Below, in pieces: positions 24,569-37,397 of a DNA stretch of 64,000 nucleotides. The notes under the pieces are model-generated. The model did not search any database. It was not told where the DNA came from and saw only the letters and a program-made list of their open reading frames with translations. Position numbers and translations under genes: made by a program. Each line of letters opens with the position of its first letter. The stretch's first letter is position 1. Origin of the DNA: Phaeosaccion multiseriatum (taxonomy: Eukaryota; Ochrophyta, other classes); NCBI GenBank assembly GCA_965112735.1, contig OZ218963.1:1922001-1986000 (forward strand), given 5' to 3'.

Positions 24569-27500
24569 TCAGGTGAGATTGAGGGGATCAATGTCCAAGC
24601 AAAAGTCCTTGAAGGCGAGGAGCTGCGGCCCTGGAGAACGTTCTTGGACCGCGTAGGCGGACGTCAGGGCGGAGCGTTCCTTGCCCGAAAAGTCCATTCC
24701 GGCGCTGCTCAGTACCGAGAAGAAATGATTGGCGGTTATCTTGTGTCGGCAGCTCCGGTCAAAGTCGCTGAAATACGGCGTGAGGAGAAGCCTCTGACGT
24801 AAGACTTTGGCCTGAGAGGATGAAGAGAAAAAGACCCGAGGATCAAAGGAGATGGTCACCGGCCGGACGGAGCGAGTGACGAATGTGGACAGGGAAGAGT
24901 CGAGGGCGGAACCAGCGAGGACCTTCAAGTGGGATGTCCCCTAGCTATCTTCCACTGCCTTCATTCCCTCGGCGAAAACTCTTCCTCTTGTGACCGGCCG
25001 GCCATACCCTTCCCCTTGCTTTACCTACCTTGATTCTGGCAAGAGCTGTGTCGACGAGCGCTTGCTCCTTCAGCGTCAGAACGTTCTTCGCCTTCTTTGG
25101 AACCTTCCTTTGCTGACTGGGCGGGTAGCCAATCAAGCTAAAGCTCCCCCCCCCCCTCGGGATCATTGCACCTCCAGAGGAGGAGGAGGAGGAGGATGGA
25201 ATGCCTTTCGGAAATTCCTCTCCCTGCTCAATCAAAGAGACTGCGTCCTGAATCCCCTTGGTGAGCGCCCGGTAGTTCACGCCTGAAGGAAGCATAAACA
25301 GAAGACAAGCGGGGTGGGGTACAACACTTCCCGTTAGCTGTCACCTACCACCAGCACCACAAGCAGCTAGATCTGTCTCCCCTTGAAGCAACAATCAACA
25401 CGACTACCTTAAGTGAGAAAAGGACAAGCACGCCGCGTGGCGGCAGGAAACAGACACACACAGCCACCACCAGCCATCCATTGCTTTGCTTTGCTTTGCT
25501 TTGGTGTTGCGCGTACCTCTGCCCCTGATGCCGATTGTCGGGTATTTGCTTGGGAAATGCGTCTCCAGGACCTGCATTTCATCCTCTCTGAGCGCTACTC
25601 CGGCGAGGGTCAAGGCTCCATGCAGCTTAGGCACGGATATCTCGCCGCGATGGAGAGGGTCTTTGGAGGGAGGGAGGGAGGGAGGGAGGGAGGGAGGGAG
25701 GGAGGGAGGGAGGGAGGGAGGGAGGGAGGGAGGGAGGGAGGGAGGGAGGGAGGGAGGGAGGGAGGGAGGGAGGGAGGGAGGGAGGGAGGGAGGGAGGGAG
25801 GGAGGGAGGGAGGGAGGGAGGGAGGGAGGGAGGGAGGGAGGGAGGGAGGGAGGGAGGGAGGGAGGGAGGGAGGGAGGGAGGGAGGGAGGGAGGAGGGACA
25901 TGAGCTCAGAACGGCCGCATCCCCCCAACGCCTTACGTGCACAAATGCATTCTCCTCTCTCTTCCTGGTGGCGTGCGTCTGGCAGTCTTCGCCCCCCTCT
26001 CTCTCGTTCTGTCCTCACCGGCGGAGGAGAGGAAATCTTCGACCGTCGTCCTGTTGGTGTAAAGCTGGCGAGCGATCTCCTTCAAAACGACCTGTGAGGA
26101 GGGCATGACGAGACACGGTATGATGTGTAGGCCGGCGAAAGAAGTTAGGACGAGCGAAACGCACGTACAACAGGATGGAGAGAGAGGGTGAAGAGAAAGC
26201 CAACAGTGACCCACGTGCACACTGTAGTACCAACCTGTGCATGTGCTTCTTCTTCCTCCGCGCTTTCCTCGTCCATACGACCCACCAGCAGCCGACGGGA
26301 CGACCCCCCTCTGCGCAGCCCATCAGCCTGTTTGAGAGAAGAAAGGCAAGTTGTAGTGTTGATCCAGTCAGCAAGAAGTACACGAAGCACAAAGCGTGCG
26401 TCTGGAGGAGGGGTACTAGGAACACATCCTCTTGACAATTGATGAAACATATTGTAAGCTCTGATAGACATCATCTCCTGCAAACTTTCTTCCTACATAG
26501 AGGGGGGAGGGGTGAGTGTGCTCATCAGACTCGGGCTTGCCCTCTCTTCGCCGCTTCCTTCTTCCCGCCCGCTACAAAGAGCCGGACATAGAGGCATACG
26601 GAAGAACCACAGAAAAAAAAAGAGACTTGCTACCTCACGACCTCACGACCTCACGACCTCACGACCTCACTGCCTCACGACCTCAATACCTCAGTACCTC
26701 ACTGCCTCACTGCCTCACTGCCTCACTGCCTCAATGCCTCACTACCTCACTACCTAACTCACTCACGGCCTCACTACCTCACGACCTCACGACCTGCTTC
26801 ACTACCTCACTGCCTCACTGCCTCACTGCCTCACTACATCACTACCTCACTGCCTCACGACCTCACTGCCTCACTGCCTCACTGCCTCACTACCTCACTA
26901 CCTCCTACCTCACTGCCTCACTGCCTCACTACCTCACTACCTCACTGCCTCACTACCTCACTACCTCATACCTCACTGCCTCACTACCTCACTGCCTCCC
27001 TCCTCCCTCCTTGCTCCTCGCTCCCTCACTGCCTCACTGCCTCACTGCCTCCTTCCTCATTTCTACTACCTCACTACCTCACTACCTCAGTGCCTCACTA
27101 CTTCACTACCTCACTACCTCACTGCCTCGCTACCTCACTGCCTCACTACCTCGCTACTTCAGCTACCTGCGGATCGATGGCGCTGTGCTCCTCAAAGTCG
27201 TGAAACTGTACCGTGTCTCGCACTTGGACCGCTCCGTGACCAACAGCATCCACCGCCTCCAGAAACGCCCTGCAAGAGGAGAACAGGAGGAGAGGAGAGC
27301 AGAAGGTGAGCAGAGAGGATCGGGCAAGAGTAGAGCAGAGAGAGAGCAGAGCACAGAGAGAGAGGGCGGAGGAAAGAGTAGCTAGAGTGAGGAGTGGAGC
27401 GAAGAGTAGAGCAAAGAGTTAGATGGAGCTAGGAGTGCAGAAGAAGGCAGTAAGAGAGTAAAGCAAAGAGTCGAAGCAGTAGCGCAGAGTGACTCACGCT

Positions 27501-30500
27501 CCCTCTCCCCCCCCCCCTTCTCTCTTGCCCCCTTTTCAAGCCTCGCACTTTGCTTGGAAATCGTTATTTTTCAGTCCATTCGCTCGAGCCGAGTCGTAAA
27601 CCACATTCAAAAGCAAAGAAGCGCCACAGGCTGCCATCCAATGGATGATATTGGACCAACCTATAGTTAATGTCGGGCCGCATGTCGGGGGCAGTCAAAG
27701 TGTCTTTGAACTTGTTCATGATTAGCTCGCAACGGCGTCGAGAGGGCATTACGCCGTTAATGCTGAGCGCGCGTTCGAACTTGGTCGCCGGAATACGGCC
27801 CGTGTGAAGCGCGTCAAAGTCCAGGAAGGGAGGGGCCATCTCCAGCCGGCGCTCAATCACCTGGACAAGGTGAAGATACCGTTACAGAACAAGGTCCGTA
27901 CAGTTTGCATTGGTCAGATAGAGCCGAGCACAGAGCCGAGTAGAGCACAACAGAGCGCACACAAAGAAGCAAGGGGCGCGAACAAACGCGCAGGGCGGAG
28001 GTAAGAATAGTAAGAGTAAGGAAGGAGAGAGAGGTGGAGGAGAATAAGAAGGGAGGAAAGGAAGGATCCAGACATCCACGCATACAGGCACACAAGCATG
28101 CATCGCTCTAGGCAGTTTGTGATGGCCTTTGCTGCCTGAAGGCTACACAAGGCAAGACCAGCCACCCCGATTGGAAGAGCGAGACCCACTCACGTACCTT
28201 GTGGGCAATGTCGCCAAGGCAGCGCAGCAGCTCCTCTTCGTCCTCTGCCTTCGTCTCCTCCTCCTCCTCCTCCTGCCCTTGGAAGAACGGATTCGGCCCG
28301 CCCACGGAAGAATGCCCGTCCTGGTCATCCTCCTGCCTGCTACCACCTTGTTGCCCCCCATCGTCAAGCATACCTCCAGTTTCCCTGCTGCTATCAAGGC
28401 CTCCATCTCCCCTTCTCCCCGGCGACACCGTTGCTGCTGATGCTGCTGATGCCCCAAACAGCGGCGTGGTGTCCCCGGCGACGTGTGCGTGCAGCGCCGC
28501 TTGGACAGTGTCGTGTCGGCAGCACTCGATGGTCTCATGAACGTCAATCTCGGGATGCTGCTCAAGGTCGGGCACGCGATCCAGCCTCTCCACGTCCTTT
28601 ACAAAGGCCTTCCACAGCACAAATGCCTCCCCAACGTCGTCCACCAGAGGCCTGCTGCTGCTTGACCTTAGGCTGCTTGACCTTCTAGTTGGCCTGCTTG
28701 ACATCCCTCCTGCTCCCCTACCCCCCAGGAGGTAAGAGGGAGCAGACAAAGACTCGGGGGGAGAGGAGCCTGGGCAAGAAGGAAAGACTGTCACTGCTGC
28801 TGCTGTTGTCGCTCCTGCTGCGGCCGTCGCGCTGTAGGCGTCACAGAGAGATTTCATCTCCACCGGACTGAGCTTAAAGCCTGTCAGTACCACCCCCCGG
28901 GAGAACTTTTCGCGCGTAATGTTGCCCGATCGCAGCTTGTCGCCGTCGGAGAAGAACTCGCTCATGCGCAGTCTCTTTCTGTGGGCAAAGAGCGACAGGG
29001 CGGCGAGCAGCTGCACAATGTCTCTGTCCCACGGGGTGCCCATCACCACGGCCGAGCAGTGCTGCCCCAGACCCATGTTGCTGCCCGTTGCGCGGGTCTT
29101 GTTGCTCTTGGTGTTGGTGGTGTTGTTGGTGGTGGTGGTGCTGTTGTTATTGTTGTTGTTGCTGTTGCGATTCGTTCCTCCTCCCATTTCCAGTATGTTG
29201 GTGGCGTTGCGGCCAAAGCTCCCCGACCGACTCACGCCTACGCTTCCTCCTCCCTGCGGCGGCTGCAGCCTGCCGCTCCCCCTGTAGTGAGCCTCGTCAC
29301 CAAGAGGGCTAGTAGTAGCAGCATTCGCGGTGTCGTAATCAGGACTGCTATAACTCCCTTGTCCCATGCAAGAAGCCAGCCCCCCCGAGGTCGAAGCGGC
29401 ACTCTCCTTCAGCACCGCCGCCTTTGCCTTGAGCCTTGCTTCCTGCTTGGCCAGGGACAAGTCATTCTCCCCGATGCTTAGCACCCCCGCCCCCCCACCG
29501 CCCGAGGAGGAGGGGGAGGAGGAGGATGGAGCTGAGTGGCGGCGCGTATCCAAGCTGCCATCCCCGACCAAGGCCAAGAAGGCACGGTAATTGACAAACT
29601 TGTCGGCAGGGTGGCGAGGGTCGCTCTCGGCGGCGAAACGCTCGAACATCTTGTTGAGGCAGGAGAATGAGAATTGTAAGTAGTAGAGAGGAAGAGAGCA
29701 GTAGACGGACCCCTCCTCTCTCCTTACCTTGGTGGCAAGCGCGGATGGCTTGGGCAGGAGGTGGAACATGGACAGCACCCTGCTGAATTGGTCGAAGGTG
29801 ACGTGTTGCTCGTTGCGGAGATCGAAACCTACGAGGGCAGGTTTTAGCATGATGCTGTCACGCTTCACCTGTTTTCGTAGTAGATACGTGAGAGTATGTA
29901 CCCAAGAAAGGAGAGAGAGAGAGAAGAGAGTCACAGCAGAACCCAAACCACAACAGCAAAGATAGGCCAAACGATAGGCCAGCAGGAGCGAAGTGAGCTC
30001 AGGAGCCTACGGCGTATACACGATGCTTCTTTCTTTTTGTCCACCCTCCCTCCCTCCCTCCCTCCCTTCCTTCCTCACCTTTTGCTGCAAGTCCTCGAGT
30101 ACGCGAGTCACTTCCTGCTCCGAGATTAAAGTCGGGGCCGCGGAGCCTACCGACCCACCTCCCACACTGATGCTTCCGCTGACGCTGCTGCTCGTCGTCG
30201 TTGGTATTGGAGCCCTTCGCTCTCCTCCTTCTCCTCCCCCTACCCCGTCCGCAAACGTCACACTCGCAGCTCCGGCAGCAGTATCAACACCAGCATCGGC
30301 ATCAGTTGTAGCAGAGTTCTCCTCACCAGCAATGCTCCCCACGCCGCCTCCTCCTAATCCTACTCTTACTCCTCCTCCTCCTCCTCCTCCTCCTCCTCCG
30401 CCTCCTCCTACTCCTACTCTTACTCCTCCTCCTCCTCCTCCTCCGCCTCCTCCGCCCAATCTTTCTCCTGCAACAGCCAGCTGTGCTCTCTTCTCAACGT

Positions 30501-32855
30501 AACTCCGGACATTCTTCACAAACGCCCTCCAATGAACTTGGTTGGGTACCTGCCGGAATCTGTTACCCCCCCCGCCATTGCTCTTCGCTCCTCCTGAGTC
30601 GGACGAATAGCACTGCGTCAAGAGCCCGAGTTGGGCGTCAGTCAATCCGATGGGGAAGGCGAGCACCAAGGCTCGAGTGAAGTCGGAAGCGCGACACCAT
30701 CCCGTGTGGAAGGTATCGTGTACAGCAAAGACGTCCTCCAGGGGAAGCCGCTCCCGGAGGGCCTTAGGTCGGGTCGGGTAGGGGAGGGGAGGTGCAGGAT
30801 GAGGAGGAGCTGCCCCTCGTGCCTTACTCATGGTAGCTCACCGCTGCCGCATGCCTTTTGATAAGAAGTACTACTTCCTCTCGCTCACCTTTTCCAAGCG
30901 CCTGTCTCGGAAACGTTTAAGGAATACTCAAGCTCACTCACCATAGCGGCCATTTTGGCCTCCAGCGGCTCCAGCGTGGCCTGCAAGTCAGCTCTGGTAT
31001 AACCGCGAGAAGAAGATGCTTCTTCGGTAGAGGAACTTTCTCCTCGGAGGCCACCTTCTGTGAAGCAACCCGTGACGCTGGCCAGATCGTCTTCTCCGGT
31101 GGCGCTGAGGTGCACATAGTCGTGCTCTACCGTCATGGAACCGTCATTATACGGTTCTTCGAGAGGTGTAACGTCCGAATGGAGAGCGCGGTAGCAAATG
31201 GAGCCTCGCTTCGTGTCGTAGGCTTTGGCAATGAGACGGGCCTCCTCGGGGGCGAAGCTTCCCCGAGTGAGAGAGTCCATCTGACGAAGAAACTGGGGAG
31301 GGAGGGAGGAAGGGAGGGAGCGAGGGAGGGAGCGAGGGAGGGAGAGAGGTGAGAACGCACGTACAGGAGACAGCAGATTGCGCCTTTTGAGCATTGGTTT
31401 TGAATCCTCCCCCTTCCCCGCCACGAGGCTGACATACCTGGGCGAGGCTGACACTTCCGTTGTTGTTCTTGTCGAAGTCCGCGAACATTTGCTTCACCAC
31501 GAGACCCTGAGTACATAGAGTGGACGGGAAAGGAAGACACACAAAGAAAATCGAGGCGACATAGGGTTGACAACCCGAAATGAATAGAAGCACAGCAGGG
31601 TACGACAAAGCTGGCCCACATCAGGGAGGCATGCGAGACGTACCTCCGTTTGCACCATCTTGCGAATAGCATCTAGCAGGCGTGCTAACATTGCCCTCTC
31701 AGAAACCTTGGGCTTCCCCTTCCCCTCCTGCCTTTGGCTCCCCAGGGCGGGCTTCTTGGCCTCATCCGTTCCGTCTTCGAAGACAGGTCCAAGGTCCGGA
31801 TTGTTGAGGCCCATCTGCTCCCTCGAGGTTCGATTGGTGCATGGATCACTGAGGTGCACTGCGTCCATGGGGTTGAGCTCGAGATGCTTGTGGGTGAATA
31901 TCTTGTCGATTTGATCACAAAAGCGGCCATAGTCCACCATGAAGCCGCCGAACGAAGACTCGGACGTGGAGTAGCGAATGGCGAGCAACTCGGCCTCCTG
32001 ATGATGGACATGACAGAGATTAAGGGGTGAGGGAAGGGAAGAGGGGCGAGGAGTAAAGTTGGGAAGGTGAGGAAAGGGATGAACGGGTAGAGGTCATACT
32101 GAGGGGGGGGGGTGGGGGAGCATGTGACATACTAGTACTTCAGATAGGGCGACGAGGGAGAGAGGGGCGGGGGGGAGAAAGAAGCGGGAGAAGAAGGGAG
32201 GGGACAAGGGAGAAAGAGAGACAGAGAGAGAGAGAGAGACCTGTACACCTTTCCCCCACCCCCCACACACGAGTCCCAATCGTTGGCGGACACAAGACGG
32301 GCATGATCAGAACAGGCGGTTGCGGCTATACTACTTCCACACGCACCGCCGTGGTGAGGAGGTTGACTGCTCCAGATGGGGGCAGAGGGGCGTTCCCTGT
32401 AGCGGGCACCACGAGCTCCGCCATTATCAACCCCCTGATGAAGTTTTCCTGCGAGACAAGATGAGAGGGAAAGTCGAGAATCAGCTCACTTCATTCCGGG
32501 CTTAACAGAGAGATGAGATGCAGCTCCCCTCTCTTGCAAGTGTGCTAGTTAATACCTTGGTAATCTTTTTGTTGTGGTGGGAGTCGAAGGTCTCAAAGAA
32601 GGAACAAAGTCTCAGTCTACGCTCTTTGCAGAGCGCACGGATGCGGTCCTTCAATGGTCTTATGGGACTGTTGACGCCCTTCGTCATGAGATAGGACCTC
32701 CTTTTCTCCTCCTCGTCTTGTTGCAGCTCCATTTCCCGCTCCTTCTCGTGCGCCCCCCCTCCTCCTTCTACCTCCACGTCTCGCCCCTCGACGTCGAACG
32801 AGGCAAAGTCTTCCTCGGAGGCCGAATCCGCGGCCATGATGTCGTCACTCGCCAT
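24569..32855 (-). CDS. Giant multi-EF-hand protein (EFCAB6-like architecture)
   Basis: Exons on the minus strand: 32855-32556, 32448-32347, 31997-31644, 31506-31438, 31292-30942, 30762-30079, 29868-29728, 29649-28198, 27860-27661, 27269-27167, 26492-26424, 26327-26235, 26091-26019, 25660-25517, 25282-25029, 24922-24569; about 1580 aa. Repeated units pair a degenerate EF-hand helix-loop-helix with an INYRAFL / VNYRAFLALV / VHWRAFVKNV strand-helix, as in EFCAB6 and related large calcium-sensor proteins. Examples of loops are FDSHHNKKITKENF (exon 1-2), DFDKNNNGSVSLAQ (exon 4, the only nearly canonical loop), FDLRNEQHVTFDQF, FDALHTGRIPATKF and FDRSCRHKITANHF. The long linker in exon 8 (484 aa) is Ser/Asn/Gly-rich. 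Exons 11-12 are the least certain. An ATG at 30831 could start a separate shorter gene, but exon 6 joins exon 5 in phase through a good pyrimidine tract. Function is unknown; calcium sensing or flagellar scaffolding is a guess. Confidence 0.75.
25665..25892 (-). repeat. (GGGA)n microsatellite forming an intron pyrimidine tract
   Basis: About 228 bp. On the gene strand it is (CCTC)n running to within about 5 bp of the acceptor CAAAG at 25661, so the repeat itself serves as the polypyrimidine tract. Confidence 0.95.
26636..27163 (-). repeat. CCTCACTGCCTCACTA minisatellite in EF-hand intron 10
   Basis: About 530 bp of 8-bp units (CCTCACTG/CCTCACTA/CCTCACGA). On the gene strand they read GTGAGGCAGTGAGGTA, directly following the donor GTAGCTG at 27166, so the units resemble repeated donors. 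Confidence 0.92.
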
Positions 32856-33157
32856 GAGCGAAGTGCTGCTAGGGCTGGAGAAGAACTGAAGGAATGATGG
32901 AAAGCAACAAGAAAGCGTAGAGAGAGTGGGAGAGAGAGAAAAGCGGTGGGAGAGGGTGGTGAGGCAGGTACAGAGGGATAAATGGCGATAAGGACTGGAG
33001 ACACTCACATGTAGCCTCTTTATTAGCGACCTACGATACGCTTTTCCCCCCGTGGAGCACCAGAAAATTCTGAAACGCTTTTACAGATGGCGACGTCGTG
33101 ATATCCTTCCCGTACTTATACCTTTTTCAATTTTGTATTAAACGCTGGGAGGTTTCA
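32856..33157. other. Spacer between the EF-hand gene and homoserine dehydrogenase
   Basis: 302 bp. Holds the likely promoter of the EF-hand gene and the 3' UTR of homoserine dehydrogenase, both on the minus strand. TTTTTCAATTTTGTATTAAACG near 33122 is the only AT-rich patch. Confidence 0.4.
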
Positions 33158-33769
33158 TCAGAGCGCCAGCATTGGCATGCAGAGTGGGCTGTCATGTGCC
33201 CATGCCTCCTTTTGTATGTCATCGCAGAGCCCTTCTACTTGACTGAGCTTGCACATGTCGGTAGTGAGCACAAAGCCCGCCCCCTCCCCCCCCTCCTGAA
33301 GGCATACATACACACGGGATGGGCAAATAAACACACACGCACGCGCAACGCGCACATGCACGCACACACATACAAGCCACCAGGGGTACGGAAAGAAGAG
33401 GAGCGGGCGGAGGGAGAGACGGAGAACAGAAAGGGGGGCAGAGCACAGCCGCACGGCAGCTTCGTAAGGGCAGGGGGAAGATGCCTTGTCTCGACAGGGG
33501 TGAGAAGACCCAGTTTAGGTGCCCACACTGGATGAAGATCAAGCGAAGGGGTGGGAGGGGTCTCTCCCTCTCCACTCCTCTCCTCTCCTGTCTTTCGTTT
33601 CCGACTCAACTCACCGCCTGTGATTCTGAGGCCCCTCCCCTCCGCTGGGGAGCGCTGTTGAGCACCTGATTAATGCTCACACCCCTCTTCGCCGCCAACT
33701 TACCAACGCAACCCAGCACACCCTCCTCACCAAGCATGGGGGGCAGAGGGGGGGGGGAACGGCAACGGT

Positions 33770-33864
<95 letters not shown>

Positions 33865-36653
33865 CCAGCAGGTGAGGAGGCGTCGCAGCCACAATTGCAT
33901 GGGTTTCCGGTTGGAGGGGAGTGCACGGGGGGTTCGCAGCACAATCAAACGCCCAAACAAGCGAAGGGAGTGGAGCAGAGGAGGCTTATCGCGGTCCTCC
34001 CTCCCTCACGCTCACAGATCAAAGTCCTCCTTGTGGCTCTTGTCACCCTCTCCCCCCCCGCCCTTACTTGCTGCGTGGCCTTGGCTGCGGCTCTAACGTA
34101 GAAGCAGCCGCTGAAATCCGCGTCAAAAGTCCAGCTCTTGTGGAAGGGGAAGGGAGCCCCGAGAGAGCCGTTCGACAGTCGGATGATGTCGTTGACCACC
34201 GAGTTGGCCGTCGGGTATCTGGGCGGGGGAGGATTACAAGGAGCGAGTGTGTGTGTTTTCTATGCGTGTGTGCGTGTGTGTGCGAGTGTGTGCGTGTGTA
34301 TGCGTGTGTGTATGTGTGCTCCCGTCAGAAGAATACCCCCTCCCTCCCTTGACTTACCTCCCCGCTCCTGGCCCCGAGAACGTGCTCTGCGTGAGGTTGA
34401 AACTGTCAATCACCACCATGTTGCCCGCGCCTCTTGCCGTGGCCAAGGGGTGCTGCAGCGGGACCATGACGGGCGACACGAACACCGACAGCTTGTCTTC
34501 CGCCTTCATTGCAGTGCCTAGGGTCAGGTCATGGGTGTCAGGTCATGGGTGTCAGGTCATGGTACCAAGAGGAGGCACGTCCAGGAGGATCAGGCCAGGG
34601 TCAGGAACGGCTTGGGATGGCATTCAATAGCCACGGGCGGGCAAAGGGTGGGAGTGGGGGTGGGGTGCTTCAGAGCTCCAGGGTCACTAAGTGTAAGAAG
34701 TTCTACCCTCCCTTGCTCTTGTAGCCTAGTGAAGTGAGCGGGTGAGTCTCGTACAATCCTTCTCACCTGTGAGCTTGATGGTGCAACCCATGTTCTTGGC
34801 GAAGGCAAAGTCCGTCGAGGTGAGTGCAGAGATTCCCTTGCAGGGCACCTGGGGAGGGGGGCCATTGGAGATAGTAGTGGATGGCACATCTCAATTATTA
34901 CCACACGAAACATGGGCCACACAAGAGCGGACTCAACAAACAAACAAACAAACAAACAAACAAACAAACAAACAAACAAACAAACAACAAACATAGGAAG
35001 AAAGGCAAAACAAATAAACAAGACGCCATAATAGACCTGCGCCAGCGGAACATCGGGCCCAAAGGCGAGCTTCGCCAGGAGAGCGATCTTAGCCTGCACG
35101 TCGAAACCGCCCACATCCGCCGTCGGATCGGCTGGGGGAGAATATGGGGAGGTATTTGGGTTATTTTGTGTGTGATATGAGAAAAGGTGTGAGTAGACGA
35201 CACAGAGGCACAAAGGGATAGATCGGATAGAAAAGAGGCGATTCGTAAGAGTCGTGCCCCCGCCCGTGCTTGTGTGTGTGTTTGAAATTGTCGTAATCCT
35301 TTTCGAGGAATGGGGATGAAGAAGCGAAAGGTTGCCCTCTGCTCGCTGCACGATACGCTTCCAACCAACCTTCTGCGTAGCCAAGATCCTGCGCTTCCTT
35401 CAGCACCTCATCGTACGCCGCGCCACTCTCCATCTGTGAGTCAAGGGCGAACAGAAAAAGGAGCGTTATGGACGACTCACTCCAAGCAGCATTGCATGGG
35501 CCAAGCGCCGCCGCCGCCGCCGCCGCCGTAGCAGCAGCAGCAGCAGTTCGTGATACAGTAGCAATGAATCCACCCGCCCTTGCTGTGGCGCATGCCTATC
35601 CACCAAAACGACCCCTCAAAATACTAAAACACCTTAAGCACAATGCAAGTGTTTGGAGCACCTTGGTGAGCATGAAGTTGGTGGTACCGTTCATGATGCC
35701 CTCGACTTTAGAAATCGAGTCTCCCAAGAAGTCCTGCTGCAGCGTGTTGATGATGGGGATGCCTGGAAAGAGAGACAGACTGGGGAGTAAGAAGGGAAGA
35801 TAAAGGGAGAGGGGAAGGGGAGAGTCTTCTCTGTAACTGTAATATGAGTACGAGCCTGACTCACGCACCTCCGCATACAGCCGCCTCATATCCAAGCTTG
35901 GCCTGCGGGCTGGCCACGAGGGCCTGCTGCACCTGAAAAGGCATCGCACAAGATAACGAGAAGATAAGACTAGATGATAGGAGCTAAGCTGAGTGGGCCA
36001 GACATTGTGCCTGACCTACCTACCTCGCTGACGTACTCGGCTAGCAGCGCCTTGTTCGCAGTGATGACGCTCTTGCCTTTCAACAGGGCCTTGAATACAA
36101 CATCCTTGGGGTAGAGGAGAAGAAGAAAAAGAACAAAAAAAAAAAGGAGGAGGAGGAGGAGGAGGAGGAGGAGGAGGAGGAGGAGGAGGAGGAGGAGGAG
36201 GAGGAGGAGGAGGAGGAGGAGGAGGGAGGGGAGCAATTGTGAGTCAGCCACTCTTTCATCCAAGCTATATATTAAAGTAGAGTCCCACCCTGTAAGCTTA
36301 CCTTGGCGCTCGTTGTGCCCCCCATGAGCTCTAATACGCAGTTAATGGAGTCATCTTCGAGGATGTCGTCATAGTCCGTCACCAGAGAGGTGTGGTCCAG
36401 CATAGTGAAAGAGCGGGCTTTACCGACGTTTCGCACGCAAATCTGAGGAGGAGGAGGAGGAGGAGGAGGAGGAGGAGGAGGAGGAGGAGGAGGAGGAGGA
36501 GGAGGAGGAGGAGGAGGAGGAGGAGGAGGAGGAGGAGGAGGAGGAGGAGGAGGAGGAGGAGGAGGAGGAGGAGGAGGAGGAGGAGGAGGAGGAGGAGGAG
36601 GAGGAAGATGTGGTGGTGGTGTTATAGGAGGAGGAGGGGGAGTAACAGCAGAA

Positions 36654-36737
<84 letters not shown>

Positions 36738-37276
36738 GAGGAGGAGGAGGAGGAGGGTGGTGGTGGTAGTAGTCGTGGTTGTGGTGGTGGTGATGGTGGT
36801 GGTGGAAGTGGTGGTGGCATTGATGTGTTGATATGATGGGTTTAGAAGTCGTCGTCAGACAAGAGGAGAGGAGAAGGATGATTGATGGCGAAGATAAGGT
36901 GATGCTGTATTAGGAATCAACGAGCAGCGTAGCCACGCCGACAGTCTTTTGATTGCGCGCACTGTGTCTTGGCCATCAATCCGCCTCTCAACAAATAAAT
37001 ACCAACCTTGACGATGGACACATCAGCGCCGAGCGACTTCAGCAGCGCTTTCTTGGTCGCCTCCACGATTTCGTACACACCTTCGTCATACAGAATGCAA
37101 AGGACGGCATAGGGTAAAGCGGGGAAAGAGGGAGTCAGGAGGGCCGAAGGCCTATTGAGGGCTGAGGAAGAGGGAGAAGAGAAAAAAAAAATCGGCGCCG
37201 TCTGTAGCATGCATGATACTCACTTACCTCCACCCACCGTCCCACCACCGAACATTCCAATGCGGAGGGGAGCCAT
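33158..37276 (-). CDS. Homoserine dehydrogenase
   Basis: NAD(P)H-dependent reduction of aspartate semialdehyde to homoserine, committing carbon to threonine, methionine and isoleucine. Thirteen exons on the minus strand: 37276-37228, 37080-37007, 36442-36302, 36104-36024, 35932-35869, 35762-35662, 35433-35370, 35131-35037, 34848-34767, 34517-34358, 34218-34068, 33725-33615, 33295-33158; 436 aa, all phases agree. Seen: N-terminal Rossmann loop FGGGTVGGG, ELMGGTTSAK, KSVITANKALLAEY, the catalytic-domain signature GIPIINTL...KVEGIMNGTTNFML, EAQDLGYAEADPTADVGGFD, and a C-terminal ACT-like regulatory part (EGVLGCVGKLAAKRGVSINQV, FVLTTDMCKLSQVEGLC). The length matches monofunctional enzymes; no aspartate kinase domain is fused, and no plastid leader precedes the Rossmann loop at this start. 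Introns hold GGA, GTA, CAAA and CAA arrays. Confidence 0.95.
33772..33864 (-). repeat. (CAA)n microsatellite in homoserine dehydrogenase intron 11
   Basis: 93 bp of CAA (GTT on the gene strand), about 45 bp before the acceptor at 33726. Confidence 0.96.
34934..34985 (-). repeat. (CAAA)n microsatellite in homoserine dehydrogenase intron 8
   Basis: About 13 CAAA units between exons ending at 35037 and starting at 34848. Confidence 0.95.
36146..36225 (-). repeat. (GGA)n array before homoserine dehydrogenase exon 4
   Basis: (CTC)n on the gene strand, in the 3' half of intron 3, followed by a CTTCTTCTCCTCTACCCCAAG acceptor. Confidence 0.95.
36443..36760 (-). repeat. (GGA)n and (GTA)n arrays abutting homoserine dehydrogenase exon 3
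   Basis: (GGA)n 36443-36605 and (GTA)n 36654-36737. On the gene strand, CTC triplets run uninterrupted into the acceptor CAG at 36443, so 160 bp of microsatellite is the polypyrimidine tract. Frames through it give spurious poly-Arg, poly-Pro and poly-Tyr ORFs. Confidence 0.97.
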
Positions 37277-37397
37277 GTTTTAAGCTGATAGTGTTTTTTC
37301 GTAGTGAAAGAAAGTTGTCAGCTGTGACCGGCAGGGCGAGCTCGTCGCTCGCTCGTAGGAACCGAAAAAATAGAGCGAGAGAGGAGACACGTACGTT
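37277..37397. promoter_or_regulatory. Bidirectional promoter region (121 bp)
   Basis: The only sequence between the divergent start codons of homoserine dehydrogenase (37276, minus) and the plastid membrane protein (37398, plus), so both core promoters and 5' UTRs must lie here or overlap coding DNA. No known element was identified. Confidence 0.6.

Noticed and set aside
25404-26108. Long Gly-Arg-Glu and Leu-Pro-Pro-Ser frames
   Set aside because: GGGA repeats stay open in all frames; only the short flanking part 25660-25517 on the minus strand is a real exon.
26516-27385. Plus-strand frame rich in Ser-Leu-Pro-His repeats
   Set aside because: It is a translation of the CCTCACTG minisatellite inside an EF-hand gene intron.
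30007-30831. A short independent EF-hand gene starting at ATG 30831
   Set aside because: The preceding exon ends in phase 0 at a GTGAGT donor and the sequence before 30762 is an excellent pyrimidine tract with AAG acceptor, so an internal exon is simpler. Not excluded.
36272-36820. Poly-Pro/poly-Tyr and poly-Arg open frames
   Set aside because: They are translations of the (GGA)n and (GTA)n microsatellites in a homoserine dehydrogenase intron.
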